A DNA stretch of 64,000 nucleotides from Antedon bifida (taxonomy: Eukaryota > Echinodermata > Crinoidea > Comatulida > Antedonidae). The stretch spans positions 26,033,401 through 26,097,400 of the forward strand of contig OY727097.1 of assembly GCA_963402885.1 (NCBI GenBank), read 5' to 3'. Shown here one piece after another: positions 31,505-41,912 of the stretch. The notes below the pieces were generated by a model. It saw only the letters and a program-made list of their open reading frames with translations, did not search any database and was not told the origin of the DNA. Both the position numbers and the translations under genes were made by a program. Positions within the stretch are counted from its first letter, which is position 1, and the number at the start of each line of letters is the position of its first letter.

Positions 31505-32288
31505 AGATTTCATGGTGGATTTTTACGAACTTTGACATCTTGTGAACTTTGACATCGGTGTCCCTTTTTGACAGTTTAAAAGAGTGAACATTTCAGCATA
31601 ACTATTCTTAGTCGAGCTCACATCACGTGGACTAAAGAACTGAACTCTTCATCATGGTGCAATAATTAAAGTGCAATACATTCCGGAAAGACTTATGCAA
31701 ATATTATAGATGTTTTGATTATGCTGATAAATTTGATACAATAATGAATAAAAAATATATATTTTTGAAACATTATCTTTTATTATATCATTTATTTGAC
31801 CAAGGCCAACATTCAGATATTTAAAATTATGAAGCAATATTGGTTAAATGATTATTAAACGAATTATGCAAATATTTATTTTGTTATGCTGATTTCATAC
31901 AATAATGAATAAAACATTTTTTTATATTGACAGATTATCTTTTATTATCATTATAGTCATTTAGGAAAGAAATTAGGCCAACTTTATTACTAGATATTTC
32001 AAATTATGATTTATATTTAACAATTATGATTATTAAAAATATTTATGCAATTATTCTATTTTTATATGCTGACAAATTTGATAAAATATTGAATACAATT
32101 TATTTTTTTTACATTGTTGCACATTCTTTTTTTACCATATTCATGAGAGAAAATATGCCAACATTTATAACTAGATATTTAAAATTATGAAGAAATTATT
32201 GGTTAAAATGATGATTCTAGTCTGAGATACGAGTCTTAGTTTTGGATGAGCGCGAAAACGAATAAAACAATTGTGAATTTGTATTTTC
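31505..32288. other. 3' region of J1
   Basis: Very AT-rich, with several AATAAA polyadenylation-type signals (for example near 31745). The sequence is made of four or five related segments of about 130 bases, each with a TATTTATGCAATTATT-like and a TGAATAAAA phrase. The same region follows J2 and J3. Confidence 0.55.
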
Positions 32289-32725
32289 TCGCTTACTTAG
32301 GGTTGTTATCATTCACTCTATATGGATGGTACCCCTTAACTTCGTCATTATTAAATGTATCTTCGTCATCCCATCTATAAAATTCCATTTTTATCTCCTT
32401 TTTTCTCCTTTTCCATTCCACCTAGATTGTTTTAGATCTATTTTTGTAGGGCAGGAGGCGCCTGAGTCCGGGATGACCGAGACACAACTGGTGCTGACCG
32501 GGGTTCAATTAGACCGATCCCTGGTTAGCGATGAAGGCGTATCCCCTTACTGCGGTTTGGGGTTTTTTTTTGGCATGGTTGGATTTCCCTTTTTTCATAT
32601 TTATTTATGTACAGCGCTTAGAGGTTTCACAACATTAGGCGCTATATAAATCCAGGATATTATTATTATTATTATATTAACATTCATGCCTTCGACAGCT
32701 TGACAATTGTGTGTATAGACTAGAT
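32289..32725 (-). pseudogene. Apextrin-like gene remnant, module block 1
   Basis: Only the last about 150 bases of the apextrin gene (compare 41911-42085) remain. They include the stop region and the codons around the last ApeC cysteine, interrupted by a SINE at about 32388-32675 and shortened by a deletion near 32300. Everything upstream is gone. Confidence 0.8.
32388..32675 (+). mobile_element. SINE inserted in the apextrin remnant
   Basis: The insert has a GC-richer head (GGGATGACCGAGACACAACT, GGGGTTCAATTAGACCGATC) and ends in AGCGCTTAGAGGTTTCACAA, GGCGCTATATAAATCC and a (TTA)n microsatellite, a tail typical of non-LTR-mobilised SINEs. It splits apextrin sequence that is continuous in the copies at 37540 and 42040. 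Confidence 0.7.
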
Positions 32726-32957
32726 TCATCAATAACTTCCAAGTTGACAGAATGAAATTAAAATGTGATCTATTGGTTAATGAGTGACATGACACGTGAC
32801 TAAACCACGTGTTTGAATTGGGGATTGAAAGATTTCCTTATTGTATTGTTCAAGTTTATGTTCTGACCTTGATCTATGAGAATGATGTGCTGTGTTCAAA
32901 CGACGAAGAGTATTAAATAATACAGCATCATATTTTGTTTTTCTTTATTTTAGTAAG
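32726..32957. other. Collapsed upstream region of the second module receptor
   Basis: 32726-32830 matches 24935-25060, and 32828-32957 matches 27722-27851. About 2.7 kb that separates those two pieces in block 1 is missing here. An acceptor CTTTATTTTAG ends at 32953. Confidence 0.7.
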
Positions 32958-33884
32958 ATGAATGAAGACACATACATGGATTACGAAAACACTACACATA
33001 TTACGGATACGTTCATAGCGCGAGATGAACTCAGCGTTACAGTTGTTACTTACTCTATCATTGGTATCATGGCCGCAATTGAAAATGCTATCGCTCTACT
33101 TATTTTCAGCAGTTCGAAACGATTCCGTAAAAAGAGAAACGTATTTTTATTTAGTCTTTCCCTGGCAGATTTCATAGTCGGCGTCCTTTCATGTTTGGTC
33201 TACTTCGAAAAGGTGTACAACTCGCCGTCGTTCGGTGCGATTCTGGAAGCGATGTTTCTTGTGTCCGTTTTTAGCATTTGTGCCGTCAGTGTTGAACGGT
33301 ACATCGCGATCGTCGCCGCGCCGTTTACCTATAAAAATATCATAACTTTTAAACGATGCATAATCGTCTGCTTTTCCTACTGGATCCTGACAATGTCTGC
33401 TACGGTAGCACTCTACGCAATTGTATACAATGAATGGACTCGATTTGCCATGTGTGCATTGACCATGGTTATACTGATCGCAAATTATATTATGTACTTT
33501 AAAATATCGAAGGCGCTTACCAGTAACGATCGCACCGTTACGGCAAATCTTGGACAGAACGTCATTGGAAGATCAAAAAAGTTGATTCGATCGTTCATAA
33601 TTTTGCTGGTGGCTTCAACCATTTGCTGGGTTCCACTGTGTTGTTTTTTGGTAATCGCTTTGTTTTCTGAAAGTGTTAACGAAAACAAATCTGTTCTGAA
33701 CATAATGTATTGTATTTGTTTGAGTAATTCCTTCATTAATCCTTTCATTTACTGGTATAGTCTGCCTGGTGCAAAGGAAGGAGTGTTTGATCTCATATGC
33801 TGTTTTAAAAAGAATGAGGATAAGAAAGAATACAACCAAAAACAGGTTCCTTCACAGCCGACAACGTCTAACACAACAGTATAG
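32958..33884 (+). CDS. Rhodopsin-like class A GPCR, module block 2
   Basis: An intact 308-residue receptor in one exon, differing from the 27852 receptor at only about seven residues, none in ERY, CWVP or NPFIYW. The 5' acceptor and 3' flank are also near-identical. This marks a recent duplication or gene conversion. It keeps the family traits (no TM3 cysteine, short second extracellular loop, Cys-Cys after TM7). The upstream regulatory region is much shorter than that of its twin, so expression may differ. Confidence 0.94.
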   Translation: MNEDTYMDYENTTHITDTFIARDELSVTVVTYSIIGIMAAIENAIALLIFSSSKRFRKKRNVFLFSLSLADFIVGVLSCLVYFEKVYNSPSFGAILEAMFLVSVFSICAVSVERYIAIVAAPFTYKNIITFKRCIIVCFSYWILTMSATVALYAIVYNEWTRFAMCALTMVILIANYIMYFKISKALTSNDRTVTANLGQNVIGRSKKLIRSFIILLVASTICWVPLCCFLVIALFSESVNENKSVLNIMYCICLSNSFINPFIYWYSLPGAKEGVFDLICCFKKNEDKKEYNQKQVPSQPTTSNTTV

Positions 33885-34213
33885 ATACTTCCGTTACTCT
33901 ATCATTTGTATCGCACTCGATTCTGCAGCTGTCACTAAATAGATTCTAACTGACTATCGCAAGTAATGATCATAGCTGAAAAAACAATGACGATGATCGT
34001 GGTATAATGAATATCGAACCTTTCTAAAATTACCTACTCATTTAGTTTAACATTTTAGCCTTTTAAATAAAGAGTGCATGTTGTGCATGACCTAGGCCAT
34101 AATTATACATAGATATTCATAGATAATTAGACAATAATGTTTTTAAAGACTTTCTAATCATGTTTAATCAATTAAACATCCATTTAAATGGCCCCACATT
34201 CAGGTTTGAAATA

Positions 34214-34299
34214 TAAAGCCTTGTCTACACTAACACATGTTATGTGACAACAAAATGTGAAGTGCCCATTGGACATGATGATGTCATATCACTACTATA
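34214..34299. repeat. MITE family 1, left half only
   Basis: Starts like the copy at 29094 (TAAAGCCTTGTCTACACTAA) and stops at the edge of the inverted segment that follows. The right half with the second terminal repeat is missing. Confidence 0.8.
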
Positions 34300-34612
34300 A
34301 CGACACGTATGTGATCAAACAAATAAAGTTTATTAAGGGAAGTTTCTATACATTATCTTTAAATTAACCAAAGAGAAGATTACAATACAAGTAAAATAAT
34401 AATATAACAAACTATCGAAGTTAAAATACATAAAAAATATTTAGAGTTAATAAAATTCAATATACTTGATTGTAAAAATAGAAAAAGATTAAAAACTTAT
34501 AATTATTATTAATTATAACCAAATAAACCAATCCAAGGTATATAAATCAGTGTTCAATAAACAACCGACAGTTTACAATAATAAACTGTAATATCGTGTG
34601 CTAGACGCATAG
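34300..34612. other. Micro-inverted segment relative to block 1
   Basis: 34308-34605 reads as the reverse complement of about 29245-29505 (for example TATGTGATCAAACAAATAAA here against TTTGTTTGATCACATA there). Blocks 1 and 3 share the other orientation, so the flip happened in block 2 and took the right half of the MITE with it. Confidence 0.85.
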
Positions 34613-34983
34613 CCTATAGCCTACTGTAGTTAGAATCATTGTTGGTTGTCGGTATTTTGTTTCCCTTGACAATCACGTCCGTCTCACATAAGTAGGCCTA
34701 GATGTCCGTTTTACTTTTACGTCGCTTTTTCTCTCGTTGCTTATGGTGTTGAGCGCGGTGCGTTGCCAGGCCATGTGGTTCTATTTGGCCAATACACAAT
34801 TGTGCGTAAGAACCGCGGTATTCTGCGTAATGTTCTAACACGCTCTCGTTGTCCATGGTGAAGTGTAAACAAAGCAAAGATAACTCTCAAGTATCAAGAA
34901 GCTACGAAAAATTTCTCTCTAAAATACCGAATTTCTGAGAAAACAATTTCATTTCTGAAAATAAATTTTATACTACTTTCATT

Positions 34984-36638
34984 ATGAATATAAAAGGTAT
35001 GCTTTTGTCGTAACATTTGTTAGTTATGTCGTTTATTTGTGGAATAATTTTCAATTTAGATTTTGATAAAATCGTCAGCCATCATAGGCGACTTATTGTG
35101 TAGGCATACACGTAAAATCTAAGTGGCAACTGTTGGGGCGGCTTATCGCAACTTCTACTCCGAACTAAGTGTATATAACCATGGAGTTTAATTCTATAGA
35201 TCTAGGCTATAAGTTGATTGTAATATCAGAGACTTAGGCCTAGGCCTAGTACTTAGGCTAGCCTATAAGACTAGGCTGGCATCAAGTCAAGTCTTCTAGT
35301 AGAGGCTTTGAAGCTAAGGTTTCAGAGAACTACGGTACAATACTGATGTTGTAGGTTTGGGTGGAATAGTTGGTAAGATGTAAGACATTAGAGATAGGCA
35401 AACACGCTAACATTTATTTGTGTTATTATAACGTTTAGTATTGTTTTCAATCTATTATTAGCATATGAAGCTGAGCTTACTGAACTGAATTTAGTCGAAG
35501 GAAGAGGTCGGCGATTACTTCATCGAAATAATTGCAAGAACTTGTGCGCCGATTGCATTTGGGTGTCACGTGATGGCAAAGAGTTGCCTGATCCTTTTTC
35601 ACTCGACGACATCCCTGAACCGTATACGGTTCGTGATGAAAAACAATTTCAAGAGTTTGATCTGAATGCAAATCGTGCGGTGTGGAACAGAGGTTCTGTA
35701 ACTAATACGTCAGATATTGTGGATGTACGCGGATTTTCATCGTCTGACGATGATGACGACGACAGTTACAATAACGAATACTCTGTGACGGTTGATGTGC
35801 ATGCACCATCGTACTCTGGTGATATCCTTCCGCCCATCGGTAAGTAGATGCTAAGAACAAAATAGGCCTACGGACGGTGAAAAAAGTGCTGATCATTGAA
35901 CTAAACAACCACAACCCCCACAAAATATGTAATATATTCATACTTTTTCGTTTTTTTAGATTATGAAGGAACGGGATATTCTACAATGCATCATTCAGGT
36001 AAACATTTCTAATGGTTTTCATATAACAATATTGTCAAAATATCAATCCTATTTGACACGCGAGATGTTAAAGATTATCAATTCATAAAACGAGTATATA
36101 CAGTGCTGCCTAAATACAAATCAATGTTAACACATGGGAGTCTAATTGTTGTAGTTAAATATTGTAGGCCTAAGTTGTTAGAATTTAATTCTATTTTTTT
36201 AACTTAGTACAGGTCGGAATGTAAGGGTTTTATAGTCGTCTTTTGTAAGCCTAAGTTTGAACTTAATTGTCCGGTTTTTTTCGACTTACAGATTACTTTA
36301 AGGAGCCTCGTAGAAATGTGCATTGCTGTGTGGTAAACTTCACACCCGAAATTACAGTCATCGAACGTGGTATTCCAGTAAACCCACCAAAGGACATTGA
36401 TATAGATATGTTTCTGTTGGAAGATCTAATTGAAGCACAGAAAAAGCAAAGTAAAAGAAGCTTTTTCAGGAAACAGAGGGATTTTGAAAGTGACATTGAA
36501 GCAGTCATGCGTGGAGAATCTGTTGCTCCCGTCAAAGAACTTGCCAATGAAGAAGTTGAAACAGCCGCCTCAACGAAGAAATCAAAAAGTGATCGAATTC
36601 GATCAGCATTGAAAAAGATGTTTAGCTGCTTTTGCTAA
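34984..36638 (+). CDS. Gene J2, four coding exons, unrecognised family
   Basis: The model joins 34984-34996, 35462-35839, 35960-35998 and 36292-36638, giving 258 residues with an unbroken frame. It has the same layout as J1: a 13-base first coding exon, an acidic middle (here with a longer Asp run after Ser-Ser-Ser), a 39-base micro-exon, and a last exon with basic stretches and a Cys-Phe-Cys end. Two codons are missing after the Pro-Glu-Pro segment compared with J1, and most other changes are conservative. All splice sites are kept, which argues that the copy is functional. Confidence 0.75.
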
Positions 36639-37415
36639 AGATTTCATGGTGGATTTTTACGAACTTTGACATCGGTGTCCCTTTTTGACAGTTTAAAAGA
36701 GTGAACATTTCAGCATAACTATTCTTAGTCGATCTCACATCACGTGGACTAAAGGACTGAACTCTTCATCATGGTGCAATAATTAAAGTGCAATACATTC
36801 CGGAAATCTTATGCAAATATTATAGATGTTTTGATTATGCTGATACATTTGATTCAATAATGAATAAAAAATATATATTTTTTCAAACAATATCTTTTAT
36901 TATATCATTTATTTGACCAAATAGGCCAACATTCAGATATGTAAAATTATGAAGCAATATTGGTTAAATGATTATAACGAATTAGGCCTATGCAAATATT
37001 AATTTTGTTATGCTGATTTCATACAATAATGAATAAAACATTTTATTATTGACAGATTATCTTTTATTATCATAGTCATTTATGAAAGAAATTAGGCCAA
37101 CTTTATCACTAGATATTTAAAGTTATGATTTATATTTAACAATTATGATTATTAAAAATATTTATGCAATTATTCTATTTTTATATGCTGACAAATTTGA
37201 TATAATAATGAATAAAATTTATCGTTTTTTACATTATTGCACATTCTTTTATTACAATAGTCATGAGAGAAAATAGGCCAACATTCATAACTAGATATTC
37301 AAAATTATGAAGAAATAGGCCTATTGGTTAAAGTGATTATTCTAGTCTGAAATACGAGTCTCAGTTTTGAACGAACGCGAAAACGAATACAATAGTAGTG
37401 AATGTTTATTTTCGC
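36639..37415. other. Intergenic 3'-3' region between J2 and the broken apextrin copy
   Basis: AT-rich, aligning throughout with 31505-32288 and 41136-41912. Holds polyadenylation-type signals for both converging genes. No other gene seen. Confidence 0.6.
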
Positions 37416-38850
37416 TTACTTAGGGGTGTAATAGCAATAGTACACCTTATTGTTTTCCTTGTTATCAATCACTCTATATGTATGGTACCCCTTAACTTCG
37501 TCCTTATTAAACGTATCTTCGTCATCCCATCTATAATATTCCAAATTAGCATTCATGCCTTCGACAGCTTGACAATTGTGTGTATACGGAAAGAGATAGA
37601 ATGGTGAATCGGTCGGCAGAAAGATCGGGTTCTCGGCAAAGCCGTCGATTTTACAGCAGTAGTTGATTTTTGTATTGTGTCGTACACGCCAGACGGGATT
37701 GAACCGCTTATTCTGTTTTGGTTTTTATTGTCTTCGTCATCCCAATAGATCCAACCGGATGCCATTCCTGTCATTAAAGACAACTTCGTTAATAATGTGT
37801 GGGTTGGTTCAATAACAAGTATTGCCAGACTCCGTAGATGAAAATTGGGGGAAACCCGATATTTTCGCTGAAAAGTCTTCCATTTGTTTTGGCCTCACGA
37901 TCGATCGAAAGAGTTGGTGAATTACAGAAGAAAAACAAAAATATCAATCCGCGCGCAATGCATGTTGGGATTTATAGGGGGCCGCTAAAATGATTAGAAT
38001 CGACATATTTTTCACATTTTTAACCGTTTAAAGACGAAAAAAGTTATCTCAATAGGACCATATAGTATTTATTTTTATATTTAATGTAGTTTATGACCTT
38101 AAATTAGATCTGAAAACATAGGGAATGGGACTTTAAGTACAAAAAGCAAATCATTGGACGGATAGAAAACACAGTATTGTCCTTTTGGCCAATTGACGTC
38201 ATACTCGGTAACCTCATATTGCGTTTTCATACAAAAGTGCTGAGTGACGTCATCGCTAGCAGCTCCATGTGGGAAATGTAGCGGAGAAGAGCTATAAGCC
38301 GCATTTCTTGTGGTTTCACCATCTTGAAATCTGTACCCTTCGTTGAAAGTGAAGCCTGTTGTCTTCGGGCAACCAGAGTCGGTCTTCGGAAGCCCGTATG
38401 CACCGAGTGGCCAGATAATAGGCACAATTACTAATTCATCTGTAAAAAATAACTTTATTGCTTATGAATAGGCCTAGACCTATATTCTTTGAATTGAATG
38501 GATCCATAACAATAATCCTTATCACAGCCTATTATTTATAGATATAGAAAGACAAAGGGAACCCGGATTTAAAATGTATCATCATACCTTCAATAGCGTC
38601 TTGGCTACTTAGCCAATCAGGATAGTCGGTTATCGCCTGTTCCCTATTACGTTTCATTTCATCAAGCCGGTTGAATTGTGGAAGTCTGCAGACAGGATTC
38701 CACTATTGACGTAATTATCACTCAACTGCCAATATTTTTCTTCGAAGATCTCTTCCATTCCCATCAATGTGTATGAGTAGGGTACGGCGAGATTGTCGTC
38801 ACCGATTGACAATGTTTCGACGTAAAACCCAGAGTTAAAACTAGTGTAAA
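37416..38850 (-). pseudogene. Apextrin-like pseudogene, module block 2
   Basis: Matches the last three exons of the intact gene at 41913. The final exon has a one-base deletion at about 37670. The donor side of the next exon is removed by a deletion of about 28 bases near 38150. The MACPF-encoding exon has a five-base insertion at about 38680 and ends at about 38850, where the sequence jumps to the region upstream of J3. The signal peptide and first MACPF exons are absent. It cannot make a full protein. Confidence 0.9.
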
Positions 38851-39467
38851 CTGTCGTAGAATCTGCTGTTTATTGAACACTGATGTATATACCTTGGATT
38901 GTTTTATTTAGTTATAATGAATAATAATTATAAGTTTTTAATCATTTGCTATTTTTACAAAAAGTGATATTGAATTTTATTAAATCTAAATATTTTAAAT
39001 TTATTTTAACTTTGGTGTTCTTCAGTCTTGTATTGTAATCTTCTCTTAATGCAGAATCTACCTTTAATAAACTGTCTTTGTTTGATCACATACGATATAG
39101 CCTACTGTAGTTAGAATCACTGTTGGTTGCCAGTACTTTGTTTCCCTTGACAATCAGTCCGTCTCGCATTTAAGTAGGCCTAGATGTCCGTTTCATACCT
39201 TCACGTCGCATTTTCTCTTGTTGCTTAGGCTATTGAGCGCGGTGCGTTGCCAGGCCATGTGGTTCTATTTGGCCAATACACAATTGTGCGTAAGAACCGC
39301 AGTATTCTGCGTAATGTTCTAACACGCACTCGTTGTCCATGGTGAAGTGTAAACATAGCAAAGATAACTCTCAAGTATCAAGAAGCTAAGAAAAATTTCT
39401 CTCTAAAATACCGAATTTCTGAGAAAACAATTTCATTTCTGAATATAAATTTTATACTACTTTGATT
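38851..39467 (+). promoter_or_regulatory. Upstream region of J3
   Basis: Aligns with 29280-29853 and, beyond the micro-inversion, with 34612-34983, so it is the presumed J promoter and 5' untranslated region. A shared phrase GCGCGGTGCGTTGCCAG and TTGGCCAATACACAATTGTG (about 39236 and 39270), including a CCAAT-type box, is kept in all three copies. There is no receptor before it in this block. Confidence 0.55.
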
Positions 39468-41135
39468 ATGAATATAAAAGGTATGCTTTTGTCGTAAAAT
39501 GTATTAGTTATATCGTTTATTTGTGGAATAATTTTCAATTTAGATTGTGATAAAATCGTCAGCCCTCATTCATATAGCTTCTTATTGTGTAGGCCTACAG
39601 GTAAAATCTAAGTGGTAAATGTTCGGGCGGCTTATCGCAACTTCTATTCCAAATTAAGTGTATAACCATGGAGTTTAATTCTATAGATCTAGGCTAAAAG
39701 TTGATTTTAATATCAGAGACTTAGGCCTAGTAGGCTAGTCTATAAGACTAGGCTGGCATCAAGTCAAGTCTTCTAGTACTTAGTAGGGACTTTGAAGCTA
39801 AGGTTTCAGAGAACAACGGCACAATTTACTTTGGTAGGTTTGGTTGGTTGGTGTATGTAAGATGTAAGACATTTATTAGAGATAGGCGTACATGCTACCA
39901 TTTATTTGTGTTATTATAACGTTTAGTATTGTTTTCAATCTATTATTAGCATATGAAGCTGAGCTTAATGAACTGAATTTAGTCGAAGGAAGAGGTCGGC
40001 GATTACTTCATCGAAATAATTGCAAGAACTTGTGCGCCGATTGCATTTGGGTGTCACGTGATGGCAAAGAGCTACCTGATCCTTTTCCATTGGACGACAT
40101 CCCTGAACCTGAACCGGTTCGTGATGAAAAACAATTTCAGGAGTTTGATCTGAATGAAAATCGTGCGGTGTGGAACAGATGTTCTGTAACTAATACGTCA
40201 GATATTGTGGATGTACTCGGATTTTCATCGTCTGACGATGATGAGGACAACGGTTACAATAATGAATACTCTGTGGCGGTTGATGTGTATGCACCATCAT
40301 ACTCTGGTGATAACCTTCCGCCCATTGGTAAGTAGATGCTAAGTGTTGATCATTGAAGGGAATGGGTTTAGATTATGTAGACTTAATATATATATCTGGT
40401 TACGTAAGAAAACAAAATATGTAATATATTCATAATACGTTTTCGTTTCTTAGATTATGAAGGAACGGGATATTCTACACTGCATCATTCAGGTAAACAT
40501 TTCTAATGGTTTTCACATAACAATATCGTCAAAATAAATCAATCCTATTTGAAACGCGACGAGATGTTAAAGATTATCAATTCATAAAACAAGTATACAG
40601 TGCTGCCTAAATACAAATTAATGTTAACACATGGGAGTCAAATTGTTGTACTTAAATATTGTAGGCCTAAATTGTTAGAATTTAATTATATTTTTAAAAA
40701 TTAGTACAGGTCGGAATGTAAGGGTTTTATAGTCGTCTTTTGTAAGCCTAAGTTTGAACTTAATTGTCCGGTTTTTTTCGACTTACAGATTACTTTAAGG
40801 AGCCTCGTAGAAATGTGCATTGCTGTGTGGTAAACTTCACACCCGAAATTACAGTCATCGAACGTGGTATTCCAGTAAACCCACCAAAGGACATTGATAT
40901 AGATATGTTTCTGTTGGAAGATCTTTTTGAAGCACAGAAAAAGCAAAGTAAAAGAAGCTTTTTCAGGAAACAGCGGGATTTTGACAGCGACATAGAAGCA
41001 GTCATGCGTGGAGAATCTGTTGCTCCCGTCAAAGAACTTGCCAATGAAGAAGTTGAAACCGCCGCCTCAACGAAGAAATCAAAAAGTGATCGAATTCGAT
41101 CAGCATTTAAAAAGCTGTTTAGCTGCTTTTGCTGA
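39468..41135 (+). CDS. Gene J3, four coding exons, unrecognised family
   Basis: The model joins 39468-39480, 39950-40327, 40454-40492 and 40789-41135, giving 258 residues. Only here does the T-rich intron before exon 2 happen to contain an in-frame ATG (39892) that would add a hydrophobic, signal-like N-terminus. J1 and J2 have no ATG at that place, so I prefer the spliced start shared by all three. The C-terminus again ends Cys-Phe-Cys (TGA stop instead of TAA), with Leu-to-Phe and Met-to-Leu changes just before. It is tail-to-tail with the intact apextrin-like gene 0.8 kb away. Confidence 0.75.
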
Positions 41136-41912
41136 AGATTCCATGGTGGATTTTTACGAACTTTGACATCCTGTGAACTTTGACATTTTTGACAGTTTAA
41201 ACAAGTGAACATTTCAGCATAACTATTCTTAGCCGAGCTCACATCACGTGGACTAAAGAACAGAACTCTTCATCATGGTGCAATAATTAAAGTGCAATAC
41301 ATTCCGGAAAGACTTATGCAAATATTATAGATGTTTTGATTATGCTGATACATTTGATTCAATAATGAATAAAAAATATATATTTTTTCAAACAATATCT
41401 TTTATTATATCATTTATTAGACGAAATAGTCCAACATTCAGATATGTAAAATTATGAAGCAATTACACGATTTATGCAAAAAATATTTATTTTGTTATGC
41501 TGATTTCATACAATAATGAATAAAACATTTTTTTGTATATTGACAGATTATCCTTTATTATCATATAGTCATGTATGAAAGAAATTAGGCCAACTTTATC
41601 ACTAGATATTTAAATTATGATTTATGGTTAACAGTTATGATTACTAAAAATATTTATGCAATTATTCTATTTTTATATGCTGACATGATCAATTTGATAT
41701 GATAATGAATTAAATTTATCTTTTTTTATATTGTTGCACATTCTTTTATTACCATAGTCATGAGAGAAAATAGGCCAACATTCATAACTAGATATTCAAA
41801 ATTATGAAGAAATAGGCCTATTGGTTAAAGTGATTATTCTAGTCTGAAATACGAGTCTCAGTTTTGGACGAACGCGAAAACGAATACAATAGTAGTGAAT
41901 GTTTATTTTCGC
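41136..41912. other. Intergenic 3'-3' region between J3 and the apextrin-like gene
   Basis: Same AT-rich segmental structure as after J1 and J2. An AATAAA on the minus strand at 41902-41907 lies just past the apextrin stop codon, with further candidates near 41750. Confidence 0.55.
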
